Under the pieces are notes generated by a model. The model did no database searches and had not been told where the DNA came from. It was given only the letters and a program-made list of their open reading frames with translations. Position numbers and translations under genes: made by a program. A DNA stretch of 64,000 bases, taken from NCBI GenBank assembly GCA_951804985.1, contig OX638133.1, positions 28,178,963-28,242,962 of the forward strand, in the 5' to 3' direction. Each line of letters opens with the position of its first letter. The stretch's first letter is position 1. This document shows, in pieces, positions 23,253-34,863 of the stretch. The DNA comes from Dryomyza anilis (Eukaryota; Arthropoda; Insecta; Diptera; Dryomyzidae).

Positions 23253-23700
23253 GTGGTGTATATGAGCAATAAAATAATAGCAGTTACCTTGCATAATTTG
23301 AAATGGTGATAGAATTTGTATTATCGCAATATTAATTTATTTGGACATAACATCCAAAAATTCAGGAATTTTCGACATTACAATACGTACGAGGCAATAA
23401 TAACTCCATGGTAATTCCATACTATTCTCGTATTTTTGGAAGATAGAGAAGTGCGCCCATTTCTGTGAATTTTAGAAGACAAGCGTGCGTTAAGAAGTCT
23501 TATAGGTATCTTGGAGTCATCTAACTCATTTTCTATGTCTGTCGATGTGGTAAATGGATTGGTTTTGACAAATTTAGTCTTTCTCAGACGTTCACCCAAA
23601 CCTTGTGCTGAAAAAAACATTGGTAAATTTATTTTGAAAAAATCCAATATTACTTCTATTTTTCGATATACTGATATACTGAGTTTTAGGTCCTAGCAAC
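23253..23700 (-). pseudogene. Tc1-like transposase fragment (DNA-binding part), probable
   Basis: The minus-strand frame at 23378-23647 (89 codons) contains RKTKFVKTNPFTTST followed by DIENEL and then IRLLNARLSSKI and SLSSKNTRIVWN. This order resembles the second helix-turn-helix and linker of Tc1-like transposases, where '..NPF.S..EIA.EL', an 'RRL' helix and 'P.LSKKN...R' are usual. No catalytic domain follows. On the other side, CAGTGGTGTATATGAGCAAT at about 23254 resembles a Tc1-type terminal repeat. It is a truncated relic if the reading is right; similarity was judged by eye only. Confidence 0.45.
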
Positions 23701-23746
23701 TACCATGACAAAACCGAAAAATTACAATTATGATTGTATTTTATAT

Positions 23747-24076
23747 AAAAGGGTTCTTCAATAAGAGCGCTACAAAAGTTTTTTTGTCAATGGTTTTTCA
23801 ACAGGGACGCTACAAAAGTAGAGCGACAGAGACAGCAAATGACGCCATTTTTCTTGCCAGTCTTTTGACATTTCTCTTCAGTAAGTTTTGCCATTTCATG
23901 ATGAAAGATATACGAGCCAACAACAAGTCGAAATTATTAAAATTTACTACCGAAATTCAAATTCGTATATCTTTCCATCATGAAATGGCAAACCTTACTG
24001 AAAAGATATGTCAAAAGAGCGGCAAGAAAAATGGTGTCGCTCTACTTTTGTAGCGTCCCTGTTAAAAAACCCTTTT
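23747..24076. mobile_element. R-family inverted-repeat element, copy 1
   Basis: The left end AAAAGGGTTCTTCAATAAGA and right end ...TTAAAAAACCCTTTT are inverted. GGGACGCTACAAAAGTAGAG inside the left half is mirrored by CTCTACTTTTGTAGCGTCCC on the right, and ATTTCATGATGAAAGATATA also has its inverse. The whole element is therefore a large imperfect palindrome with a duplicated end block. The 107-codon frame at 23730-24053 spans it and is not a gene. Confidence 0.8.
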
Positions 24077-26030
24077 AATAGTATAATTAAATTTTAACTT
24101 TTGAAAATACTTAAAAATTCGATAATTTTTCGTACTTTATCGACATGTTCCTATTTTTTACATACAACATATCTGCATATTTTGAATTATAAAAAAGCGT
24201 AATCCGAAATATGTTTTTTTCCTGTTGTATGAAAGTATATTTCCGTATAAAAAATATCGCAGAATTAATTACGAAATATAAAAAATGTTTTGTGTAGATT
24301 ATAAGAAAATTAATGTAAACCATTTTTATTGTTTTCAAAGTTTTTTTTTTTCAGATCATCCTATTTTAATAGGGCAAATTTATGCTAGCGAAACACGAAC
24401 AAATTAAGTCGAAATCAAAAATTTAAAATCTAAAAAACATGGAAGCCACGCAGAAGTTCACATCACTACATAGTACGTAACTGGCTATAGTTCATGGGGG
24501 CGTAGGTAACAGAGCCAGATGTCACATTAGACATGACTATGAGAAACAAGTGCCTTTTTATGCCAGAAGCTGCTAATACGAACACACAAGAAATCCAAAT
24601 GCGCATTTTTTATTTTTATTGATGTCTCGCAGCTGTATTGACAGCCATGGTGATGTTGCTGTTGAATAACGCAATTTGAAGCTCAGGTGGAGCTCAAAAT
24701 TAAACAACAACATGTAGTAACAGCAGGAGCAGCAACTGCCGTTGTCGTCATAGAGAAAATCAAGGTAATTTCTGAGCAAAAGTTCCTCTATTTGAAATGG
24801 CAGCCGGAAATAAAAGTCAACATTTCATTTTTACAACATCGTAGTACTAAATGCGAATAAAAAAGAGGGCGAATAGACGGGAGATGGAGCAAAAGAACTA
24901 TAAGCTGCTGTTGATTTCCGACAGCATGCACAGCAGACAAAAATATAAACAACGGTTAACTAAATTCGTGATGCAGACGAAAATAACAACATCAGTCGGG
25001 GCTGCACAATAAATAAATATTTGGAAAAACGCAGTCATTGAATTGGGGGAGAAAAACGACCGACAGTCAAGTGTGGAGTTAGAGATTATATAGTGTGATT
25101 GTGAGGCTGTTAGTTGGAGGGGGGTAGTATTTGTTAAAATTGGCGAAAAGGACAAACAAACATTTGTTACGCATCACTGCGATGGAAAAGTTCGATATAA
25201 TTGCAAGGATTTCAATTCAACAGAATGGGGTAGAATGGTAAAACAGTTTTTATGAAACATGATTTACACAGTGAGGGGGGGAGTGTTGTGCACAGCAGGG
25301 TGAGAGATCAAACCAAGGTGTCAAATGTGACGGTTTGTGATGTTTGTAGTTCATAGAGGAGTTGATGTTTATAGCGATGTTGTAGATGAAGTCTGAGATA
25401 AGGTAATTTTGGAGCTAAAATTGAAGTAGAGTTTGAGCTAGAGTTGAGATGAAGTTGTGGTTGAACGTAGAGATTAAGAAAGACTTTAAGGATTAGTCGA
25501 AGGTACATCTAGTAAAATGATATCATAAAATTAATAGTTTTTACTATTGAAATTAATCAATTAACTATTTTAATCAAAAAAAACTATATGAATCAAAAAA
25601 CTATTAATTCAATCGTTAAATCTCATTAAATACTACAAAATACTATAAAATTATTTTTGAATTTGTAAGAAAATATATTTTTTTTATATACTATTAAATC
25701 AATAACCATCCTATTGACAAATTTTAATGAGATTTTATGAGATTTTTTTCTGAGTCTAGAGTTTGAATGAAATTGAAAGTGTATTAGATGAATAGTTAGA
25801 GGAATAGTTGGACTAATAGATAGAAAAATGCAAAATAAAGTTTTTGAAATATATATCTTAAAACCTTTATAACGTTGTAGAGATTTGAAAGTAGACGTAT
25901 TTTAACGTGATTTCAAAATACAATATTTATGTAAAAATTCAATTAACTCTCACTTATGATTTACAAAGAAATCCAATGTTGGATCCAGTATTTCTTAAAA
26001 CCTTCATCGTTGAGGATAGAAAATAGAACA
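24077..26030. other. AT-rich and mixed DNA, no gene
   Basis: The frames here are short and unrecognised. A G-rich patch (GAGGGGGGTAG and GTGAGGGGGGGAG) lies at 25115-25280. Around 25510-25700 there are repeated TACTAT/ACTATT words. The word GAACAAATTAAGTC occurs at about 24399 and again at about 26027. Confidence 0.45.
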
Positions 26031-29000
26031 AATTAAGTCAAAAACAAAAACATATAAACCGCATACATACCATCAACACAAATCAATAGCAAAAAAATCG
26101 GAAATCAACGAAAAAAAACATAATAGAAACAAAAAAACACGAAAGCAAATAAAAAAATCAGAAAAAATAATACACAAAACAAAAAAAAAACAAATATGGG
26201 CCACTCCACACCAAATCGACCAGCGGTTGGAACTCACCTTCTTCGATTTCAATGAAATTTTGGCAACTGATAAAGGGTATCAAGACATGCACTAAACAAT
26301 TTTTTAAAATGTGATGCAATCAAAATACCATCTTGAAATTTTGCATGAACATTAACAATAAATTGACGAAAATTTAGGATTTTTTCAGAATTTTAAAAAG
26401 GGTCCTTTTTAAGGACCACAATTTTGAAGTGCAAGGATAATGACCACGGGCCACATGTTACCGTTTAGAAATTACAACATAATTTTTCTAAAAGCTTGTT
26501 CTATTAGCTTTAAAACGAGCCATTAACGGAGTTTCTAGCATTTCTAGTTCAAGAGATATTTAAATATGAACAACAGTACAAAAGTGATTTTTTGCACTTT
26601 TTTTCCAACTTTGAGCCACTGTATCTCTGGAAGTAGTGGTCGGAAAAAATAAAAGTGCATTTAGTGCATGTCTCGATACTCTTTATCAGTTGCCAAAAGT
26701 TCATTAAGATCGAAAAGGTAAAATCTCAAAATTGACTTTTTTTGGTCGGTCGATTTGGTGTGGAATGGCCCATTTAAGCTATACCCCTATATCAAAAAAG
26801 CTAACACAAAAGCAAAAACACAAACACAAACAAAATCCAAACGCAAAAACACAAAACCAAAGGCAAAAATATATATTAAAAAAAAAACTAATAACAAAAA
26901 CACACAAAATCAATAAAAAATAAGCAAATATAAAAGCAGAAAAGGAAAATAAAAACAAAAAAAATTAATGTAAAACGTAGTAACAAAAAACACGAACAGT
27001 AACAAAAAACACGAAGCTAAAGCCAAACGCAAAAACACAAAATCAAAAGCATAAATATTTATTAAAAGAAAATCCTAATAACAAAAACACACAAAATCAA
27101 AAAAAAAATAAGCAAATATAAAAGCACAAAACCAATAGAAAAAACACAAGAAGAAAATAAAATCTAAAAAATTTAAAGAAAAACGTAGTAACAAATATAA
27201 AAGCAAAAATACGAAATTAAACGGGAAAATAAATGAAAAACATGAAATCAATATCAAAAACAATATTTAATACAATAAAAGAATCTAAAAAAACTCTAAG
27301 GAAAAGAAAAATAAAAAAGAAATATCAAAACGCTAAAACACAAAATGAAAAGAAAAACAAAAATAAAAATAAAAAGCCAAAAACACAAACAAAAAATCAA
27401 TAAAATAAATAAACAAATTTTTTAAAGTCTAAAAGAAAATGATAAAAAAAATGCAAAAACAAAAAATTCTTCTAATTATCATTACTAAAAATTAAAGCAA
27501 AATCACGAAAATTAACGCGAAAACACGAAATCAAAAATGAAAACTAAAAAATAAAATACCAAATCAATAAAAAAAAATAAAGCAACAAAAAAAAACAAAA
27601 CGAAAACAAAAAATTATAAGAAAAACACTAAGGCAACAACAATGCAAAAAAATCAAAAGCAAAAAAGAAGCAAAAGCATAACATTGCAGAGTAAAAAAAA
27701 ATAAAACTATAAACTTAACCAGAAATCAAAAGAAAAAAATTAAATAAGAACACAAACCAATAAAAAACCTAAATAAACACAAAAGCAAATACACAAACAA
27801 ATAAAGTTTAAAATAAACGCAGAAAATGCAAAACAAAAACAATAGCAAAAATCTAAACTAAGGTAAACTTAAGCAAAATCATAGAACAAAACGAAAAAAA
27901 AACAAAGGCAAAACATAAATAAAAAATAAAAGAAAATACCAAAGCAGAAAAGCAAAATAAAAGAAAAAAAAAACAAAAATAAAAAAAACAAAAACAAAAA
28001 AAAAACAATAGTTAATACAAAAAAAAACACAAAGTCAAATGAAAAGTAAATGCTCATATTCAAATGCAAAAACAAAAGAAAAATCAAAATTAAACAAAAA
28101 TATGAAATCAAAAACAAAAAATCATTAAATAAAATAAGTTCATTTTAAAGCCTAAAAGAAAACACACAAAAAACTAATGAAAAAAAACAAAAAAATAGAA
28201 GAAACACAATACCAAAAATCAAAACAAAGATTACGTGTTTTTGCATTAATTTGTAAAAACACGAAACCAAAAATGAAAAACAAAAAAATAAAACACAAAA
28301 TCAATAAAAAAAATAAATTAAGCAACAAAAAAAAACAAAACGAAAACCCAAAATTATAAGAAAAACACGGCAACAAAAGCAAAAAAAAGCAAATGTTTAA
28401 AATTGAAAAGAGTAATAAAAAAAATACCAAAAAACAAAAGAAAAATAGAAAAATAAAATAAAACAAAAAAACAACAACAGATACATTAAAAAAAAAAACA
28501 CAAAACCAAATGAAAAATTAAAGCACATATTCAAATGCAAACTCAAAAGAAAAACAAAAATAAAAATCAAAAAAAAAAGTTCATTTTAAAGCCTAAAAGA
28601 AAACACACTAAAGACAATGTAAAATGTAAAAATAAAAATCAGAAGAAACACAATACCAAAATTCAAAGCAAAGCCAGCAAAAATTTCGTGTTTTTGTATT
28701 AATTTGCAACAAAAAAAAAAACGAAATCAAAAATGAAAACCAAAATATAAAACACCAAATCAATAAAAAAAATAAACAAAGCACCAAAATTATAAAAAGA
28801 AACACAAATGCATGAACAGAAAAATAATTGCATAAAATAGCAAAAAGTAACAAAAATAAAAGCAGCAACTTAAATAGAAATCAAAACAAAAACATAAAAT
28901 CAAATATAAATAAATGCAAAAAACACGAAATATAAAAAAAATAAAAACGCAAACTCTTAAAAAAAAACCTAAATCCACAGATAAACCCAAATGCAAACAC

Positions 29001-29160
29001 ACGAAATATAAAAAGGTTAAAATACATGACGAGAATGCAAAACAAAAACAATTGTAGTATCGAAACAAAGTAAAACTAAAGAAATACTAAATAACAAAAT
29101 GAACATAACAAAACAAACGGAATCACAAAAACGAAAAAGAAAAACAAAAGACAAACATAT
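26031..29160. repeat. A-rich, T-poor low-complexity tract of (AAAACACAAA)-like words, 3.1 kb
   Basis: The + strand is dominated by AAAACACAAAA, CAAAAGCAAAA and AAATAAAAACAAAA words. There is internal higher-order structure: a block with AATCAATAAAAAAAATAAA then GCAACAAAAAAAAACAAAAC occurs near 27560 and again near 28300, about 740 bp apart, and in part near 28765. A T-family element interrupts it at 26196-26773. Phe/Leu-rich minus-strand frames across the tract are artefacts. Confidence 0.85.
26196..26773. mobile_element. T-family element, complete, about 575 bp
   Basis: Terminal inverted repeats are GGGCCACTCCACACCAAATC on the left and, read inverted, GGGCCATTCCACACCAAATC on the right. The inverted match continues into subterminal arms (the TTTCAATGAAATTTTGGCAA and TTTAGTGCATGTCTCGATAC regions). 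The interior includes CTCTGGAAGTAGTGGTCGG and TTAGCTTTAAAACGAGCCAT. There is no open frame of coding character. It is a non-autonomous DNA transposon, superfamily unassigned. Confidence 0.8.
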
Positions 29161-29168
29161 TTAATTGA

Positions 29169-29346
29169 TGTCAATTTTTAATCGATGATCCCTATTTTTT
29201 TTACCACATAATAAGAAAATGTAAATCTATTAGTTGATTTTTCAACTTTAACAATTCATCAATTACTTTTTATAATATTAATCAACAAATTCGAAAATGA
29301 AGTTTTTCATAAAAATGTATTTAGTGACTTTTCGTTCTAAAACGAC
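29169..29346. mobile_element. V-family element, partial copy
   Basis: It matches 45914-46084 through GTCAATTTTTAATCGATGAT, CCACATAATAAGAAAATGTA and AATATTAATCAACAAA, to the end block GTGACTTTTCGTTCTAAAAC. The left terminal repeat is missing. Confidence 0.75.
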
Positions 29347-30626
29347 GAAATAAAAATCAATGGTTTTTAATAATAACAACTCATTTAATAAATAATATTT
29401 TCTATGTTATTGTGCAGTTTTTTTTCCAATTTATTAACAAAAAAATGGGAAACATATTTTTTTAATTCCATCAAATTGATTCAAATGCTAGATACAAAAA
29501 AATGTACATTGAACGCAATAACACAATAATGCCACTCGGTTAAATTCAATTTCATTTTCAACTGTTTTCATATATCACAAAGAAAATAAAAAAAATAAAC
29601 AAAATATTTTTAAAAATATTGCACAAATCATAGATCATATTTCAATGGAATTTCCCCAGAGCGTAGAGGGCAATAGACAATAGTGCTGAACAAAAAAAAA
29701 AAGTGTATTGAAAAAGCACAGAATGTGCAATAAATCTAAAAAGAACATTTAGTAGTTCATTGTATACAAATCACTGATGTGGGAAGACAATTAAAATGTA
29801 TTTTAAATGAAATTGAGCAGATTTTTTTTTTATGATTTGATAGTTTACCAAACTCTAGTGGTTTATGTTTCGTATTAAATATTAATATCATTAGTTTAAC
29901 AAATTGTTGATTTATCAACAAATGATTTGTACCAAGCGATGTTTTATAAAAAAAAAATAATAATTTTGTTTAATCGTTTTAATAGTTAAGAATGGCAATA
30001 GACAAAAAAATATGCTGTACTAAAAAGAAAGGAAAATGTCCTAAAATAAAAACGTTGAAATGCAAATATATTTATTTTACTATATTGATGTAGTTGAGTT
30101 CTCTGGTAAACATGCTACATAATTAACTGTATTTTGTATTACAAAAAAATACATTTTGCATATATTTAAACATCCAAATATATGTGGAAAATTTACTACA
30201 TTCACATTTATGTTTACTACAGACTGTTATTATATATCAATCTCATTCATTTGTCAAAAACAACACATTCACCTAGCTTTGTACTACATTCTGTATTTAT
30301 TTAACATACAATACAAAAACAACTTTCTAATACATTGTGTAGTAAAATCAAATCATAAATTTACAAATGCTTTTAAAAAGTAAATAAATGTAGTAAAACT
30401 AAATTTTTTCAAAAGAATATATTAAATTTCATTAGATTAATTTACACTTGTAGATTTATCGAATATTTTCGAGTAACGATTTCTAACGAAATTCCCGTAT
30501 TTGACAATTGCATTTGAATTAAATTCGTTTAGCAAAACTTTATCAATTCAAATCAATTATAATACGTATATTTTGTTTCCAAAAATCAAATAATGAAACA
30601 GAAAAAACAACTTCTTTCGAATTTAA
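29347..30626. other. AT-rich DNA, nothing recognised
   Basis: No repeat array or structured element was found. The 75-codon frame at 30156-30383 has no domain. Confidence 0.5.
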
Positions 30627-31608
30627 TTTAGTTCTTTTAGTTCTTATAGTTTTTTTAAATATTTTAAGTTCTTTTAGTTCATTTAGTTATTTTAGTTCTT
30701 TAAGTTTTATTAGTTCTTTTAGTACTTTCAGGTTTTTTAGTTCTCTTAGTTCTTTTAGTTCTTTTAGTTCTTTTAGTTCTTTTAGTTCTTTTAGTTCTTT
30801 TAGTTCTTTTAGTTCTTTTAGTTCTTTTAGTTCTTTTAGTTCTTTTAGTTCTTTTAGTTCTTTTAGTTCTTTTAGTTCTTTTAGTTCTTTTAGTTCTTTT
30901 AGTTCTTTTAGTTCTCTTAGTTCTTTTAGTTCTCTAAGTTCTTTTTGTTCTTTTAGTATTTTTAGTTCTTTTAGTTCTTTTAGCTCTTTTAGTTCTTTTA
31001 GTTCTTTTAGTTCATTTAGTTCTTTTAGTTCTTTTAGTTCTTTTAGTTCTTTTAGTTCTTTTAGTTCTTTTAGTTCTTTTAGTTCTTTTAGTTCTTTTAG
31101 TTCTTTTAGTTCTTTTAGTTCTTTTAGTTCTTTTAGTTCTTTTAGTTCTTTTAGTTCTTTTAGTTCTTTTAGTTCTTTTAGTTCTTTTAGTTCTTTTAGT
31201 TCTTTTAGTTCTGTTAGTTCTTATAGTTCTTTTAGTTCTCTTAGTTCTTTTAGTATTTTTTGTTCTTTTAGTTCTTTTAGTTCTTTTAGTTCTTTTAGTT
31301 CTTTTAGTTCTTTTAGTTCTTTTAGTTCTTTTAGTTCTTTTAGTTCTTTTAGTTCTTTTAGTTCTTTTAGTTCTTTTAGTTCTTTTAGTTCTTTTAGTTC
31401 TTTTAGTTCTTTTAGTTCTTTTAGTTCTTTTAGTTCTTTTAGTTCTTTTAGTTCTCTTAGTTCTTTTAGTTCTTTTAGCATTTTTAGTTCTTTTAGTACT
31501 TTTATTTGCTTTAGTTCTCTTAGTTCTCTTAGTTCTCTTAGTTCTATTAGTTCTTTTAGTTCTTTTAGTTCTTTTAGTTCTTTTAGTTCTTTTAGTACTT
31601 TTAGTTTA
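30627..31608. repeat. 9-bp satellite (TTCTTTTAG)n, about 109 copies
   Basis: Nonamers with occasional variants (TTCTCTTAG, TTCTTATAG, TACTTTTAG, ATTTTTAG) run through nearly 1 kb, most uniform at 30.74-30.92 and 31.26-31.46 kb. The + strand is pyrimidine-rich. The Leu-Lys-Glu minus-strand frame at 31221-31481 is an artefact. Confidence 0.95.
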
Positions 31609-32105
31609 GTTTACTTTAATGCTAAAATATTAAAGTAAAAAGTAAGAAAAGTTTTAAATTCTATCGTCTACCACTAAACTAAACTGATTTGGTTTCTGAA
31701 ATATTTTTGTATTAAATTTTCAGTTTCTTGCTGACAAAATAAATACGGAGCCATTTGTGCAGAGATTCGCTGAGACCAGCACCGCCAGCAGCAGCAGCAT
31801 CATCATCGTCACCAACAGTATCTGCCCCACATGCTGACAATAGAAATCGCTGTTCACAACAAAGAAATCAACAATATTGGCAACAACAAAAACAGCAAGA
31901 GCAGCAACATCATCAGCATCCATATAGCAGCAACCTTTAGCAGCCACACAGCTTGACGACAACATCAAAGACGCATTTTCAGGTCATACGGCGAATGATT
32001 CGATTTGTCTCGGTGCCTGCGCAAATTTCAGTGTATGTGTGAGTGTGTGGAAAAGTGTTGCCATATTGCACTGTGTTTGCCAAAAGCTAATATGGCGTTG
32101 TCCCA
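31609..32105. other. Single-copy island with CAG and ATC tracts between two satellites
   Basis: AGCAGCAGCAGCATCATCAT at about 31787 and CAACAACAAAAACAGCAAGA at about 31880 produce short low-complexity frames on both strands. No protein family is recognised. Confidence 0.5.
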
Positions 32106-32655
32106 TTGGAAAAAGTACAAAAAGTACCAAAAATACCAAAAGAACGAAAAGTACTAAAAGAACTAAAAATACTAAAAGAACTAAAAGTACTAAAAATACT
32201 AAAAGTACTAAAAGTACTACAAGTACTAAAAGTACTAAAAGTACTAAAAGTACTACAAGTACTAAAAGTACTAAAAGTACTAAAAGCACTAAAATACTAA
32301 AAGTACAAAAAGGACTAAAAGTATTAAAAGTACTTAAAGAACTAAAAGTACTAAAAGTACTAAAAGTACTAAAAGTACTAAAAGTACTAAAAGTACTAAA
32401 AGTACTAAAAGTACTAAAAGTACTAAAAGTACTAAAAGTACTAAAAGTACTAAAAGTACTAAAAGTACTAAAAGTACTAAAAGTACTAAAAGTACTAAAA
32501 GTACTAAAAGTACTAAAAGTACTAAAAGTACTAAAAGTACTAAAAGTACTAAAAGTACTAAAAGTACTAAAAGTACTAAAAGTACTAAAAGTACTAAAAG
32601 TACTAAAAGTACTGAAAGTACTAAAAGTACTAAAAGAACTAATATAACTTAAAGA
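32106..32655. repeat. 9-bp satellite (AAAAGTACT)n, about 60 copies
   Basis: Uniform from about 32340 to 32620, and variable at the left edge (ACAAGTACT, AAAATACT, AAAGAACT). Read on the minus strand, the unit is TACTTTTAG, one base from the TTCTTTTAG unit 500 bp upstream, so the two loci are related in inverse orientation. Frames of 202 and 242 codons are artefacts. Confidence 0.95.
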
Positions 32656-33203
32656 ACTAAAAGAATAAAAAAAACTTAAAGAATAAAAAAAAACTACAAG
32701 ATCTAAAAGCAAACCTATTTTCTACTGGGTTATTTTAAATATTCGTTTGCTTAAATATTTAAACTCATCTGCCTGAGTATGTGTGGAAGTGTGTGGTTGT
32801 GTATGTGTGTGAGCGCGAAAAAGAAATATCTGCATGCAAATTTAAATTACCGCCGTTTGATGTTGTCGTTGGCAGTTTACGCGTTGCCGCCCCCGTCACT
32901 CACCAATAACTGATTCTGCTGGTTTTCCACGCAATGATGAGATTGTTTAATTTTTAATTTTGCAAGCTAATAAAATTTCTACAGAAATTAAATATATTAA
33001 AAGATAATCGAAAAATATGCTGATGCATGTTCTGCGCGGAAGTCAGATAAAAATGGTTTGAAATGCTTCAATATTAAAATAATCACTTAAATTAAATGAG
33101 TACCATTCATTTAAAATTTTTAATATTATTATTTTCTAATACGTGAAGATGAATTATTTATTTTTGTTTCATTTCATCGGAAGATTTCAAGCAGACAAAA
33201 TAG
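32656..33203. other. Mixed DNA with GT-rich patch
   Basis: A GTGTGTGG/GTGTATGTGTG patch lies at about 32780-32815. No gene is visible. Confidence 0.45.
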
Positions 33204-33345
33204 CAGTTTGTATCACAAGCTGTCTGTTTTCTGCCCGTTCCCAAAATATGCTGTGAATCTGCCATTAATATTCCACAAAATTTTACAACCTGCTATAAAC
33301 TTTCCGAAATATTCCATTTATCTGTGTGTTTGTCAAAAATGAGTC
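33204..33345 (-). mobile_element. P-family element, partial inverted copy
   Basis: It carries GTATCACAAGCTGTCTGTTT, TGTGAATCTGCCATTAAT and CATTTATCTGTGTGTTTG, the reverse complement of the P-family interior. The terminal blocks are absent. Confidence 0.75.
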
Positions 33346-34644
33346 TTCAGTCTTCAAAGTCTTCAGTATGTATATCCTAAAAATGTATACGAATATTAAA
33401 ATTTATTGGTATACTAAAATTAGTTTTGACTATAATAAGAATAATTGTATTTAATGCTTTTTGGAAAACTATTTTCAACAGGATTAAATTTTGTAATAAA
33501 TAGTGGGTCAAAAGGGTCTTAAAATTAATTGAGCCCTTTTCTTGTCAACGGTATGTAAAAAAAACTGAGTATGCAGTTAAAAACAGCATTAGCAAGTTGT
33601 TCGTGCCGCGAACGTAAACTTAATATTATCATCAGATGTGAACGCCGCATTATACCAACATATGGCGAATCATTAAAACGGTTGGCAACTCTGCCTCAAA
33701 AGTCTCCAACGCATGACAGGCGCACGCATACACTCGTATAGATGTGCGAAAGAACAAACGTCAAAGGTGACATTTGCCTCGTGGTGCGATGGGACACTTC
33801 ACTTTTAACATCTGCAGCAGCACAACGTTCACTTCTGAACGACGTAAAATTACTTAAAACTTAAACTTAAAATTAGAAATAAATATTATAACGTTTGAAC
33901 TTAAACATAAAACAATCACGAGTTTCGTATTGAACTTTTACATTGTCTCAAAAAGACAAAGAAGTGTCTCAAGGAGACAAATCATTTTTTTCATTGTTTC
34001 ATCTGTGTCCATTGGCAACAACAACTACAAAGCAGCGTCAATGCAGCCAGCACCGAAAGCAACTCCAGCTACCAGCAGCAACTAGTGAAGTCGCCCGTGT
34101 CCCAGGTGGACACAAGTTAGTAAAAATACTCGGATTGTTTTATAATACACAATATTTTTAAGAAAATTGTCGTTATAATATAATTTGGATACACATTGCG
34201 CACATTGATATATTTGGTGAACAAGGATTTTGCATACGTGGTCTGATGTGTCATGATGTAAGATATCTGTTGTTTCGGAGCGTCTGGGTTCAATATTCAA
34301 ATCAACGGCAATATCTTTGGGCCAGCTCTATATGTGATTGAGAACTACAAATGCAATCAAGATCTACAAGTATGTCTGCAAATTATAGTTAATAAATATG
34401 AAATATAATGATTTCATGTAACGCAAGATATTGTGGTAGAAACGACAGTTGCAATATTCCTTATAGACCTAAAAAAGACAACTGTTGGAACAACAGTAGC
34501 CAACTTTCGATAAATTTTTTACTTTTGCGTTGAATGACACTTTTTACTGTAGATCTTACAGTTTTTCAACCATAACTTACTGCGGGCTCCATTTCAGCAC
34601 TGAAAATTGTTGAAAAGCAGCCCCAAACGACAGTTTTTTTTTGT
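33346..34644. other. Non-repetitive island, possible degraded LTR-like segment
   Basis: From 33598 (TGTTCGTGCCGCGAACG) to about 33942 (GAACTTTTACA) the composition resembles an insect LTR, with a GC-rich front, an AAATAAATATTATAACG polyadenylation-like region and TG...CA ends. However, I see no target duplication and no second copy. The frame at 33943-34161 is Gln/Thr-rich and unrecognised. Confidence 0.3.
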
Positions 34645-34863
34645 AAAGGGTTTTTTAACAGGGACGCTACAAAAGTAGAGCGACAGGGACAGCAAACGAC
34701 GCCATATTTCTTGCCGCTCTTTTGATATTTCTCTTCAGTAAGGTTTGCCATTTCATGATGGAGAGATATACGAATTCGAATTTCGGTACAAAATTTTAAT
34801 AATTTCGACTCGTTGTTGGCCCTTGAAAAAAACTTTTGTAGCGCTCTTATTGAAAACCCCTTT
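34645..34863. mobile_element. R-family inverted-repeat element, copy 2
   Basis: AAAGGGTTTTTTAACAGGGA on the left and CTTATTGAAAACCCCTTT on the right. The interior shares GACGCTACAAAAGTAGAGCG, ATTTCATGATGGAGAGATAT and CGTTGTTGGCCC with the copy at 23.75 kb. It is shorter, having lost part of one arm. Confidence 0.8.

Noticed and set aside
23730..24053. 107-codon plus-strand frame
   Set aside because: It lies entirely within the R-family palindrome, and its second half is the inverse of its first.
31984..32712. 242-codon Ser-Thr-Phe minus-strand frame and 202-codon Lys-Val-Leu plus-strand frame
   Set aside because: Overlapping frames on both strands of the AAAAGTACT satellite.
33598..33942. 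Candidate solo LTR beginning TGTTCG and ending TTTTACA
   Set aside because: No target duplication and no second copy in the window, so it is kept only as a remark.
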